Assembly: GCA_036276235.1 (NCBI GenBank)
Contig: DATBDZ010000350.1
Coordinates: 1-20,729, forward strand
Source: JANWHF01 sp036276235
GTDB taxonomy: Bacteria; Planctomycetota; Phycisphaerae; Tepidisphaerales; Tepidisphaeraceae
Reading direction: 5' to 3'
DNA: 20,729 nt
This document shows positions 1 to 7,050 of the stretch, piece after piece (the stretch's first letter is position 1; the number at the start of each line of letters is the position of its first letter). A program made the translations under genes and the position numbers. The notes beneath the pieces were generated by a model that had not been told where the DNA came from, made no database searches, and worked only from the letters and a program-made list of their open reading frames with translations.

Positions 1-93
1 CGGGGGTTGGGTTTGGGTGGGGGTTCGCGCGAGTGGCGCTGGTTCTACACAACCCCCTCCCCAGCCCTCCCCCGGAGTACCGGGGGAGGGAGA
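1..93. repeat. Palindromic dispersed repeat, copy 1 (truncated by window edge)
   Basis: The stretch holds the element's central segment (TTCGCGCGAG, then TTCTACACAACCCCC) and a right arm ending in the palindrome CCCCCGGAGTACCGGGGG. The same order of segments occurs at 18373-18479, where both arms are complete, and a diverged version lies at 20618-20729. The left arm is cut by the window edge. On transcription it would fold into a GC-rich hairpin. No coding capacity is seen. Confidence 0.8.
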
Positions 94-123
94 AGAGAGA
101 CGGACACGCGCGGCCCGTCCGAC

Positions 124-147
124 ACGTTTCACGTTTTCACGTTTCAC
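124..147. repeat. Short tandem repeat of heptamer ACGTTTC
   Basis: ACGTTTC occurs at 124-130 and 139-145 with an eight-base variant ACGTTTTC between them (131-138), followed by the start of another unit. It lies just upstream of the YjbQ-family gene, in its presumed promoter region. Four-copy heptamer repeats of other sequences occur at 2239-2273 and 10767-10794. Confidence 0.7.
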
Positions 148-181
148 CTAATCACGTGTCGTGAGATATAAGGCGTCTGAA

Positions 182-604
<423 letters not shown>

Positions 605-612
605 AGCGGAAG

Positions 613-668
613 GCTGTTAAGGTGACATCCACCTTTTCGAAAAGGTGGATGTCACCTTAACAGCTTTT
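613..668 (+). terminator. Perfect 52-bp palindrome between convergent genes, probable terminator
   Basis: Arms 613-638 and 639-664 are perfectly complementary (outer GCTGTTAAGG, centre TTTTCGAAAA, effectively no loop), followed by TTTT at 665-668 on the plus strand. It starts 9 bases after the YjbQ stop and ends about 20 bases from the DUF255 stop, so it can act on both transcripts. Only the plus side has a T-run. The perfection of the arms also fits a recently copied dispersed element. Confidence 0.75.
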
Positions 669-684
669 GCAATGGCGCCTGTGA

Positions 685-3024
685 TCACGGTTGCATTGGT
701 GAAATCGTAATCTGCTTCGTTGCCTGTGCGAGGCACGCCTCTTCCGTGCATGCCTGATAGTTGATGCGCAGCGTTAAATTGGACGTGGGTGGTTCGATGA
801 ATTTGACGCGCAAGGTCACCGTTCCGGAATACACGGCGATCGGTTTCTCGCCGAAGGCAAAGCTGCGTTGCTCGCCGGGCGGATATTCGACGATTGCCTG
901 TGGGCCGCCGGAGATGACGAGGTTGGTCGCGATCAGCGGAATTCCCACGTCGCCGACTTCATGCGCGTTGATATGGAACGGCTCGGCGATCGCCAGCGAA
1001 ACCTCCAGCTCGCGCGCTCCGCGCCAGTTTGTGGAAATTGAAACCGCGTTGGGAGCGCTTAATTCGGGTGACTCTTCGCGGGATGTTCGCCGGCCCGGTT
1101 CGACTGTGATTTCTCCGAATTGCGATACATATAGCAACGCCGCCTGTACCATCGAGCTCATTCCTTCGCCGTAGTCTTCGAGCTGTGGAGCGAAGAGGCG
1201 GATGGTTTGCGCCGCCGGCTCGGGGAGGCTCAGTTCCATGCAGACCATTGCCGCGACGGCGTTTCCGCTGGGGAGCGGGCTGTCGGTGGCCGTCTTCTGG
1301 CGGACGAGCATGTCCGGCGCGCCGGCTTCGGTGAAGAAAAACCCGCCGTTGACCGGGTCGGCGAACTTCTGCTGCATGATCGACGCGATATCGCGGGCGC
1401 GATCGGTCCAGGTGGTGTCACCGGTGACGTGAGCGAGCGCGAGAAGCGACTGCGCGAGAAACGCATAATCATCCAAAAATCCGCCGTGCTTAGCTCTCCC
1501 TTCGCGGCTGGTCCGATAGAGCCGCCCGTCGCTCATGCGATGCTTGTCGAGCAGAAACATCGCGGCGCGCTGGGCCGCTTCGACATAGCGCGGCTCGGCG
1601 AGTGTCTTTCCAGCGTGCGCCAGCGCACGAACCATCAGCGCGTTCCAGCTTGTGATGATTTTCGTATCCAACAATGGTTGCTTTCGCTTCAATCGCGCTT
1701 CATACAGCTTTTGGCGCATCGGCGCGAGCTTCGCGTCCAGCGCGTCCGGCTCGATGCGCAGTTCCGCGGCAACCTGGGGCAACGGCTTTGGGAGAAAGAG
1801 GATATTGTAATCCGGCACGCCGCTGCCGTGATGCGGGTCGGCGAAATTGGGGCCGGCATCGACGCCATAGACGCGATTGAATAGGGCGGCATCCTCCGCG
1901 CCCAGAAGTTCCGCAATCTCCTCAGATGTCCAGAGATACGAGAGCCCTTCCTGCGCATCGACCTCGGCGTCAAACGCCGTGTAGAACGCGCCTTGCGGCG
2001 ATGTCATTTCGCGGAGAACGAAATCGAAGATGCCGCGGGCGATGGTTGCGTACTTCTGCTCGGCGGTCTGCGCAAACGCCTCGGCGTAGCACCAGCCGAG
2101 CATGGCGTTGTCGTAGAGCATGATCTCAAAGTGCGGCACCAGCCAATGTGCGTCGGTTGAGTAGCGATGAAATCCGCCGCCGAGCTGGTCACGAATGCCG
2201 CCGTTGGCCATGGCGTCGAGGGAATGCAGGATGGGATGGATTTGCGATTTGCGATTTGCGATTTGCGATTGCCGATGCGCGGACTGGGATTTCGAATCTG
2301 AAATCTCAGATTTTGAATTTGAACGTTCAGCTCTTTGAAACATCAGCAGCATTTCCAGCAGCGTCTCGCGCGGGAATTTTGGCGCGCCGCCGAAGCCGCC
2401 ATGGGCGGCGTCGTAGTCGCCGGCCGATCGCTCGACGAGTCGCGCGATGAATTCTTGATCGATGGTGATCCGCCGCTTCGCGCTCGGCGGCTGGGCCGCC
2501 TGCTTGAGGATTTCCAGGAACTGCGTGGCCGTTTGATCGACATCGCTTCGCCGATTGCGATATGCGTCAGCGATCGCGCGGATGAGCGTTACGAATCCCG
2601 GCCGTCCATACGCATCGGTCGGCGGAAAGTACGTGCCGCCGTAGAAGTAGCGAAGATCCGGGAGCAGAAAAACGCTCATCGGCCATCCCCCCTGCCGCGT
2701 CTGCACCTGGACTGCGGTCATATAAAGCTGATCGACATCCGGCCGCTCCTCGCGATCCACCTTGATGTTCACCATCAGCCGATTCATCTCGGCGGCAACC
2801 GTCTCATTCTCAAAGCTCTGCCGCTCCATGACGTGGCACCAGTAGCAGGTGGAGTAGCCGACGGAAAGAAAGATCGGCTTGTCCTCCTTGCGCGCAATCT
2901 CAAACGCCTCCGGCCCCCACGGATGCCAATCCACCGGATTATGCGCATGCTGCAACAGGTAAGGCGAAGATTCATGAACCAGACGATTAGTAAACCGCGG
3001 CGTGCCGCCGGCAGATTGAGACAT
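685..3024 (-). CDS. DUF255 thioredoxin-fold protein (YyaL/SPATA20 type) with C-terminal DsbD-alpha-like domain
   Basis: A 779-residue protein. The N-terminus has family hallmarks: NRLVHESSPYLLQHAHNPVDW, a Cys60-Tyr-Trp-Cys63 redox motif in STCYWCHVMERQSF, and VKVDREERPDVD-like text. A six-hairpin/glycosidase-like region follows (QLGGGFHRYSTD, VPHFEIMLYDNAML, AFYTAFDAEVDAQEG), as in YyaL/SPATA20 proteins. Residues from about 665 resemble the DsbD N-terminal alpha domain, ending in NYQACTEEACL with paired cysteines five apart (about 759 and 764); this suggests electron exchange with a thiol partner. No signal peptide is visible at the chosen start. The ATG at 3024 has AAGGAG about 6 bases upstream and begins just before conserved sequence; the open frame continues to a TTG at 3225 but without family similarity. 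About 30 codons (2239-2330) look like an inserted repeat. Confidence 0.9.
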   Translation of the reverse strand: MSQSAGGTPRFTNRLVHESSPYLLQHAHNPVDWHPWGPEAFEIARKEDKPIFLSVGYSTCYWCHVMERQSFENETVAAEMNRLMVNIKVDREERPDVDQLYMTAVQVQTRQGGWPMSVFLLPDLRYFYGGTYFPPTDAYGRPGFVTLIRAIADAYRNRRSDVDQTATQFLEILKQAAQPPSAKRRITIDQEFIARLVERSAGDYDAAHGGFGGAPKFPRETLLEMLLMFQRAERSNSKSEISDSKSQSAHRQSQIANRKSQIHPILHSLDAMANGGIRDQLGGGFHRYSTDAHWLVPHFEIMLYDNAMLGWCYAEAFAQTAEQKYATIARGIFDFVLREMTSPQGAFYTAFDAEVDAQEGLSYLWTSEEIAELLGAEDAALFNRVYGVDAGPNFADPHHGSGVPDYNILFLPKPLPQVAAELRIEPDALDAKLAPMRQKLYEARLKRKQPLLDTKIITSWNALMVRALAHAGKTLAEPRYVEAAQRAAMFLLDKHRMSDGRLYRTSREGRAKHGGFLDDYAFLAQSLLALAHVTGDTTWTDRARDIASIMQQKFADPVNGGFFFTEAGAPDMLVRQKTATDSPLPSGNAVAAMVCMELSLPEPAAQTIRLFAPQLEDYGEGMSSMVQAALLYVSQFGEITVEPGRRTSREESPELSAPNAVSISTNWRGARELEVSLAIAEPFHINAHEVGDVGIPLIATNLVISGGPQAIVEYPPGEQRSFAFGEKPIAVYSGTVTLRVKFIEPPTSNLTLRINYQACTEEACLAQATKQITISPMQP
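2239..2330. repeat. Heptamer repeat GATTTGC x4 and AT-rich repeat inserted in frame in the DUF255 gene
   Basis: GATTTGC is repeated four times at 2239-2266, followed by the variant GATTGCC (2267-2273) and an AT-rich segment with GAAATC/GATTTT inverted pieces to about 2330. On the coding (minus) strand it gives low-complexity text such as QIANRKSQI and SKSEISDSKSQ, lying between LLMFQRA and HSLDAMANGG, two conserved pieces that are normally close together in the family. Composition is AT-rich compared with the flanks. The frame is kept. Confidence 0.75.
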
Positions 3025-3258
3025 GGCCACTCCTTCGGGCCAATCGTAGGTGAGCAACCAGGCCGAACGCCACAGATCGAGCCTTCGATTTTGGCTCGAG
3101 TCTGGTGCGCATGGATTTGTCGCTACCACCAGCTCGACGCGCTGGCGCTGCTCGCTCGGATCGGTGGGATCGCCGGCATTGTGTGGGACAACGGCGGCAC
3201 CTAAGGCGTTCTGGAAGAGGATCAAATCATCGTCGCCACACGCTACTTCTCCAGACCC
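3025..3258. other. Gap without a clear gene
   Basis: This 234-base gap lies upstream of the DUF255 start and just past the stop of the first small membrane protein gene. The minus strand stays open in the DUF255 frame up to a TTG at 3225, giving about 67 residues (for example ELVVATNPCAPDSSQNRRLD) that resemble nothing I recognise; this may be the remnant of another gene. The 18-base string GATCAAATCATCGTCGCC at 3220-3237 recurs exactly at 4214-4231. No confident promoter was found. Confidence 0.4.
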
Positions 3259-3702
3259 TCAACCATGAGCATTGACAACGGCAAAGCCCCGACCCTTAGC
3301 CTTGCGCGCCCGCCGCCATCGCATCCACCGTGGCCACATCAGCGCCGCGGCCGGTGCCAAGGCCATCAGCCAGAAGGGAATAAAAAACCACCGTAACTGC
3401 AAATCCACATCAAAATGGATGTATGGGAGGATCGGCCCTTCCTTGTTATAGCCGGGCGCTCTGCCGACGTGGGTATGTTGTTTGATGTTCTCGCTCTTGT
3501 ACACCCACCTGTTTTTGCTGGCCACGCCCCTGGTCATTCCCAGGCCGCAGCGATCGATCCAAAACCACACGTAGCAGTGATATCCCTCTAATGCCGGGTC
3601 ATAACTATAAGCGCGGAGAGAGTCGAAGTTGACAAACTGCGCCGCCCCCCATGTACAGAGGATGAGAAATAAGCAGGCCAGCAGGAGACGATTCGTTTTC
3701 AT
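3259..3702 (-). CDS. Small two-helix membrane protein, paralogue A
   Basis: A 147-residue protein of unknown function. Residues 1-22 (MKTNRLLLACLFLILCTWGAAQF) form an N-terminal membrane anchor or uncleaved signal; a central polar region of about 85 residues with aromatic-rich segments would lie outside; a second helix near the C-terminus (FFIPFWLMALAPAAALMW) is followed by a basic tail (RWRRARKAKGRG). The same plan and the WGAAQF motif occur in the next two genes, so these are paralogues. The family resembles widespread planctomycete proteins of the form helix, variable domain, helix, Arg-rich tail, but here the Cys-rich zinc ribbon often found after the Arg-rich stretch is absent. The start ATG overlaps the stop of the upstream paralogue (ATGA, 3699-3702); no strong ribosome binding site, so translational coupling is likely. 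Confidence 0.7.
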   Translation of the reverse strand: MKTNRLLLACLFLILCTWGAAQFVNFDSLRAYSYDPALEGYHCYVWFWIDRCGLGMTRGVASKNRWVYKSENIKQHTHVGRAPGYNKEGPILPYIHFDVDLQLRWFFIPFWLMALAPAAALMWPRWMRWRRARKAKGRGFAVVNAHG

Positions 3703-4100
3703 GCTACACCAGCCACCGGAAAGCCACCGGGAGCCGTGCGCGCGCGGTAAAGACGCCACGCGAGCCACGCGGCCGGCGGCAGCGCCAGCAGCCAGTAAGG
3801 GAGAGTGATGGCGAGCCAACCCGGCATTTTCACCAGGCGCGGGCGAAAGATGCGCCACCCGACTACGTTCAGGTAAAGATGCGGATACTCCGGGGGCATA
3901 GGAAGTTTACACGCAAGGATTTCTACTTCGATGGAGTCACGCTCACACTCAACCCTTACACCCCGATTGTAGTCCTTTTCCCAGGGCGGCCCAGGCGTCT
4001 CTCCCCAATAATACTGAGCATCGACGCTGCCAAACTGCGCCGCTCCCCACACGCCGAGGATGAGCAGGACGGCGGCAAGCAGAAGGTAATTCGTTCTCAT
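3699..4100 (-). CDS. Small two-helix membrane protein, paralogue B
   Basis: A 133-residue protein of unknown function with the same plan as its neighbours: N-terminal helix MRTNYLLLAAVLLILGVWGAAQF, a variable external segment with two cysteines, then WLAITLPYWLLALPPAAWLA followed by RLYRARTAPGGF. The ATG at 4100 has GGAG eight bases upstream, and a promoter-like TATGCT box lies 28 bases upstream of the start, matching the position in paralogue C. Its stop overlaps the start of paralogue A by four bases, so the two form an operon. The C-terminal Gly-Phe-x-Val ending is shared with the other copies and stands where related proteins carry a zinc ribbon. Confidence 0.7.
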   Translation of the reverse strand: MRTNYLLLAAVLLILGVWGAAQFGSVDAQYYWGETPGPPWEKDYNRGVRVECERDSIEVEILACKLPMPPEYPHLYLNVVGWRIFRPRLVKMPGWLAITLPYWLLALPPAAWLAWRLYRARTAPGGFPVAGVA

Positions 4101-4127
4101 GCTTAATCTCCAGCCGCGCTACGCGGA

Positions 4128-4133
4128 AGCATA
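4128..4133 (-). promoter_or_regulatory. Candidate -10 box (TATGCT) for the paralogue A/B operon
   Basis: On the minus strand TATGCT sits in CGCGGTATGCTTCCGCG, 28 bases upstream of the ATG at 4100. The corresponding box of paralogue C (TATAGT) lies 29 bases from its start in similar CGCGG-flanked sequence. No good -35 was found at the usual spacing, so the call rests on conserved position only. Confidence 0.35.
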
Positions 4134-4186
4134 CCGCGAGCGGCGATGAGGATTAAGGGCGCAAAATGGCAGGAAGATAAATCAGC

Positions 4187-4387
4187 ATGACAGGGCGCAT
4201 CGGCTTATCGCAAGATCAAATCATCGTCGCCCACGCGATCTACGAGCAGAGCCCCGCCTCAGAGCGCAACGGCAAGAGCAAGGGACCGCTCGGCCCGCGC
4301 TCGATCAAGTGGTCACTGTTCAAGACGGTGGATTACGCCAGCTTCGGCGGCGTAGTGGCGATCGACTGGCTCAAGTTGGCTGAGTAA
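4187..4387 (+). CDS. Possible small protein or gene fragment of unknown function
   Basis: A 66-codon plus-strand ORF lying between paralogues B and C, overlapping the end of C by 17 bases. I do not recognise it. Codon use looks coding-like: most third positions are G or C (ATC GTC GCC CAC GCG ATC TAC GAG), and the protein has ordinary composition (DQIIVAHAIYEQSP, then WSLFKTVDYASFGGVVAIDW) with no signal peptide or clear helix. AGGAAG lies about 10 bases before the ATG. The first part, DQIIVA, is echoed by an 18-base exact repeat at 3220-3237. It could be a real small gene or a leftover of one disrupted by duplication of the flanking paralogues. Confidence 0.4.
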   Translation: MTGRIGLSQDQIIVAHAIYEQSPASERNGKSKGPLGPRSIKWSLFKTVDYASFGGVVAIDWLKLAE

Positions 4388-4799
4388 CCGCAAACCCGCG
4401 CGCGTCAGGCCGCGCGCGGTAAACCCGCCAAGCGAACCAGAGTGCCGGCAGAAGGGCCAGCAGCCAGAAAGGGAGAAAGATCGTATACCAGCCATTGCTG
4501 GTATGGAGATGTGGTCCGTTGAATGGTGGGTCATTTTTGCCCGGCGATTTCACTGTGACGAGCCGTGTGTTACCATCAATAAAATTGCCCTTGCCGGGGT
4601 CCACCACAATCCTCGTCAGATAGATGCCGCCGCGATAGAACGAAGCCGCTATGTCGCGGTGCCATACCTTGGGGCCACCGGGCGGGTACTTCGCGTTCGG
4701 CCAGTACGGATGGTCAAGGTGGACTGTGACAAACTGCGCCGCCCCCCACGCGCTGAGGATGAGCAGGACGGCGGCAAGCAGAACACAATTCGTTTTCAC
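4371..4799 (-). CDS. Small two-helix membrane protein, paralogue C
   Basis: A 142-residue protein of unknown function, third copy of the family: N-terminal helix KTNCVLLAAVLLILSAWGAAQF, a variable middle of about 75 residues (HRDIAASFYRGGIYLTR and others), a second helix around WYTIFLPFWLLALLPALWFAW, then RVYRARPDARGF. I chose the GTG at 4799 because GGGAGG lies about 7 bases upstream and the downstream protein aligns with the other two from this point; a longer open frame to 4952 adds nothing family-like. The N- and C-terminal helices are nearly identical between copies while the middle differs, as if the external part is under different selection. Confidence 0.7.
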   Translation of the reverse strand: MKTNCVLLAAVLLILSAWGAAQFVTVHLDHPYWPNAKYPPGGPKVWHRDIAASFYRGGIYLTRIVVDPGKGNFIDGNTRLVTVKSPGKNDPPFNGPHLHTSNGWYTIFLPFWLLALLPALWFAWRVYRARPDARGFAVTQPT

Positions 4800-4827
4800 G
4801 CCGGACCTCCCGCCGCCCCGCGCGGTG

Positions 4828-4856
4828 ACTATACCCCGCGCGGCGTGACGGCGCAA
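4828..4856 (-). promoter_or_regulatory. Candidate sigma70-type promoter of paralogue C
   Basis: On the minus strand TTGCGC (4856-4851), a 17-base spacer and TATAGT (4833-4828) are followed by a leader of about 23 bases to the GTG at 4799 with a GGGAGG ribosome binding site. The -10 matches 5 of 6 consensus bases, the -35 only 3 of 6. Confidence 0.5.
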
Positions 4857-4988
4857 CATTCTTATTTGAAGTGGATGAGAACTACGAAGGGCGCGAAGCC
4901 GGGCTGGCTCGGGAATTACGCAAGGCGCGTCTACGGCCGCGGCCGGTAGCATTCAACAGAGCGCATTTCGTGCCGGTAAAAATTCCTG

Positions 4989-6542
4989 ATGAACCCATTC
5001 CGAATGAAACTTCTGCGGCCAATCGCTTTCTTCGCTTTGGTCCTATTCGTTTTTCCCCGGATCACTTCCGCCCAGCAGGGGAAGGTGAACGTCATCTTCT
5101 GGTTCGACACGGAGGATTATCTTCTTCCCGCCGACGATGATGCGGCTAAGCGGTTGGCTGAGATGCTCACTGCTCGCAATATACATGCGACGTTCAAGGT
5201 GGTCGGCGAGAAGGCTCGGGTGCTGGAGCAGCGGCATCGGACGGATGTGATCGAGGCGCTGCGCCTGCATACGATTGCCTATCACTCCAACTTTCATTCG
5301 GTGCATCCGGCGCCGGCGGAATATCTGGCTGATTGCGGCTTGCTGGATGGGATCGGGGAATTCGTTCGCCATGAGGCGCGCGGGGCGGCGGATGTGCGGC
5401 GGATCTTTAATGTGCCGACGCTCGCCTGCTATGGGCAGCCGGGATCGTCCTGGGCGCCGCAGGCGATTGCGGCGCTCGGCGAATGCGGCATCAGTAATGA
5501 TGGCATCCCCTGCTATGTCGATTCCGGAAATCATGTTGGGCTGAAGGGTAAGCCGTACTGGTATTGCGGCGCGCTGGTGGTTTATGACATGTCGCCCAAC
5601 GAAACGCGCATGGATCTGTGGCAGCCCGATGCGCTGGAAAAGGCGACGCAAACTTTTGCGCAGATCGCCGAGCGTCTGAAGCGCGAGGGCGGCGGGTTGA
5701 TCAGCATCTATTACCATCCATGCGAATGGGTGCATCAGCAATTTTGGGACAGCGTGAATTTTGCGCGCGGAGCGAATCCGCCGCGCGAGTTGTGGAAGCC
5801 GGAGGCGCAGCGGCCGCCGGAACAGACCGACGCGGCGTTTGAGCGATGGGGCAAGTACATCGATTTCATTCGCGGCACGCCGGAGATCGGATTCATCACG
5901 GCGGCGCAATTGCCAAAAATCTATCCGGATCGCTTGAGTAGCGAAGGCGCGACGCCAGCGGAGATGCTGGAGTTGGCGACGCGCATTGCCGACCCGGCTT
6001 CAAAGGGAATTGATTTTCAACAGATTGGCGAAAAAGCGTTTTCGCCGGCGGATCAGTTTGGGTTGCTCACTGCCGGCGTTGCGCGTTATTTCGCGCCCGG
6101 GGAAGCGCGGCCGCAATCGATCCACGTGCCGGATCATCTGCTCGGCCCCGATGGCGCGCCGCCCGCATCGGCGGCGGAGCCGATGACTCTACAGTGGCTC
6201 ACTTTTCGCGATGCGCTGCTCGATGCGACGGATTATGTGCAAATTCATCATCGCATTCCGGCGCGCGTTTTCATCGGGCCAGATCCGGTCGCGCCGGCGG
6301 ATTTTCTCGTGGGCGTCGCGCGGGCTTACAACGCGCTCCATGGGGATAAACAGCGCCCGGATCAAGTTGAGCTCGGTCGCAATGTCGAGCTTCTCACCGC
6401 GCGGCATGTCGTCGAAGACAAACCCAACGTGTACGGCGGATGGGTCATTCATCGGGCAAATTACCGCGCTCCAAAAATTCTCGACGTCGCGCGGCTGCAA
6501 GCCTGGACGCTTAAGCCTGCGATACTTGATGGCACCAAATAG
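4989..6542 (+). CDS. Secreted NodB-like polysaccharide deacetylase family protein
   Basis: A 517-residue exported protein. A signal peptide is clear (KLLRPIAFFALVLFVFP, cleavage after TSA near residue 28; the ATG at 5004 is an alternative start). The catalytic domain follows: FWFDTEDY with Asp40 and Asp43 (first NodB motif), His99-Ser-Asn-Phe-His103 (the HSxxH metal motif), and GLISIYYHPCEW late in the fold, ending near residue 310. These point to a CE4-type metal-dependent deacetylase acting on an unknown wall or environmental glycan. The C-terminal part (about 320-450) contains two segments, FSPADQFGLLTAGVARYF and VAPADFLVGVARAYNAL, the second preceded by YVQIHHRIPARVFIG, that resemble pseudomurein-binding repeats. 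No strong ribosome binding site. Divergent from paralogue C. Substrate is not predictable. Confidence 0.75.
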   Translation: MNPFRMKLLRPIAFFALVLFVFPRITSAQQGKVNVIFWFDTEDYLLPADDDAAKRLAEMLTARNIHATFKVVGEKARVLEQRHRTDVIEALRLHTIAYHSNFHSVHPAPAEYLADCGLLDGIGEFVRHEARGAADVRRIFNVPTLACYGQPGSSWAPQAIAALGECGISNDGIPCYVDSGNHVGLKGKPYWYCGALVVYDMSPNETRMDLWQPDALEKATQTFAQIAERLKREGGGLISIYYHPCEWVHQQFWDSVNFARGANPPRELWKPEAQRPPEQTDAAFERWGKYIDFIRGTPEIGFITAAQLPKIYPDRLSSEGATPAEMLELATRIADPASKGIDFQQIGEKAFSPADQFGLLTAGVARYFAPGEARPQSIHVPDHLLGPDGAPPASAAEPMTLQWLTFRDALLDATDYVQIHHRIPARVFIGPDPVAPADFLVGVARAYNALHGDKQRPDQVELGRNVELLTARHVVEDKPNVYGGWVIHRANYRAPKILDVARLQAWTLKPAILDGTK

Positions 6543-7050
6543 GACTTTGGCGCCGGAGCGAACCGCGTTCGCAGTTGCAGAATCGCAGTTTTCAAGAGTC
6601 GTCATGCTGAGGTACTCCGAAGCATCTGGCCGCCCCGCGCAGATGCTTCGGAGTACCTCAGCATGACGGTTTGTGACTTGGCAGCAGTAATCCTCCGGCA
6701 AATCGTGCGGAGCCCGCGCCCTTTGCGGCCCCGATTAATGTTTGATTGTTTTTAGAAAAATTGCCAGATTAAAATTGACCTCGCCGCGCGGGCGCGGGAT
6801 AGTGGGCGGCGGAGGGCTCGCTCTTAACGGTTTACATGTCGGCGCCGCGGAGGCTGTGGGTTGTAGAGGGTCGCGGAATGCATTTGGTCGAGGGCTTCAA
6901 TAATCCATCTCCTTCGCGCGCATCGACGAGCATTGACGCGGGCACGCTAGTTTTCTGAAGATTGCTTGACAATTAAAGTGGCTACGAACTGCGGGAAGCC
7001 GCGCCTTTTGCGGCGTCGCGCGGATCGTCTTTTTGTAAAGGGAAGACGCT
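6543..7050. other. 508-base intergenic region: hairpin repeat and LEPR-XLL gene leader
   Basis: Apart from the hairpin repeat at 6600-6668 I see no gene. 6741-6775 is an AT-rich patch that could hold a promoter, and a perfect TTGACA is at 6966-6971 but lacks a good -10 at normal spacing. Two similar short GC-rich hairpin-like strings (GCGCCCTTTGCGGCC near 6715 and GCGCCTTTTGCGGCG near 7001) occur at both ends of the gap. The ribosome binding site of the next gene is AAAGGGAAG near 7037-7045. Confidence 0.5.
6600..6668. repeat. Palindromic dispersed repeat (GTCATGCTGAGGTACTCC type), copy 1; possible terminator
   Basis: Perfect 29-base arms (6600-6628 and 6640-6668) with an 11-base loop, 57 bases after the deacetylase stop. 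The same arm sequence frames the composite repeat at 11944-12143. It would form a long hairpin in the transcript but lacks a T-run. Confidence 0.85.

Noticed and set aside
3703..3858. N-terminal extension of paralogue A to 3858
   Set aside because: The extra 52 residues overlap the coding end of paralogue B in another frame; the ATG at 3702 aligns with the start of the other paralogues.
5043..5909. Minus-strand ORF of 288 codons opposite the deacetylase
   Set aside because: Arg-rich shadow with no family features; the sense frame has metal motifs and a signal peptide.
6966..6990. Promoter of the LEPR-XLL gene at TTGACA
   Set aside because: The -35 match is perfect, but no -10 box lies at 16-18 bases; the nearest similar box is too close.
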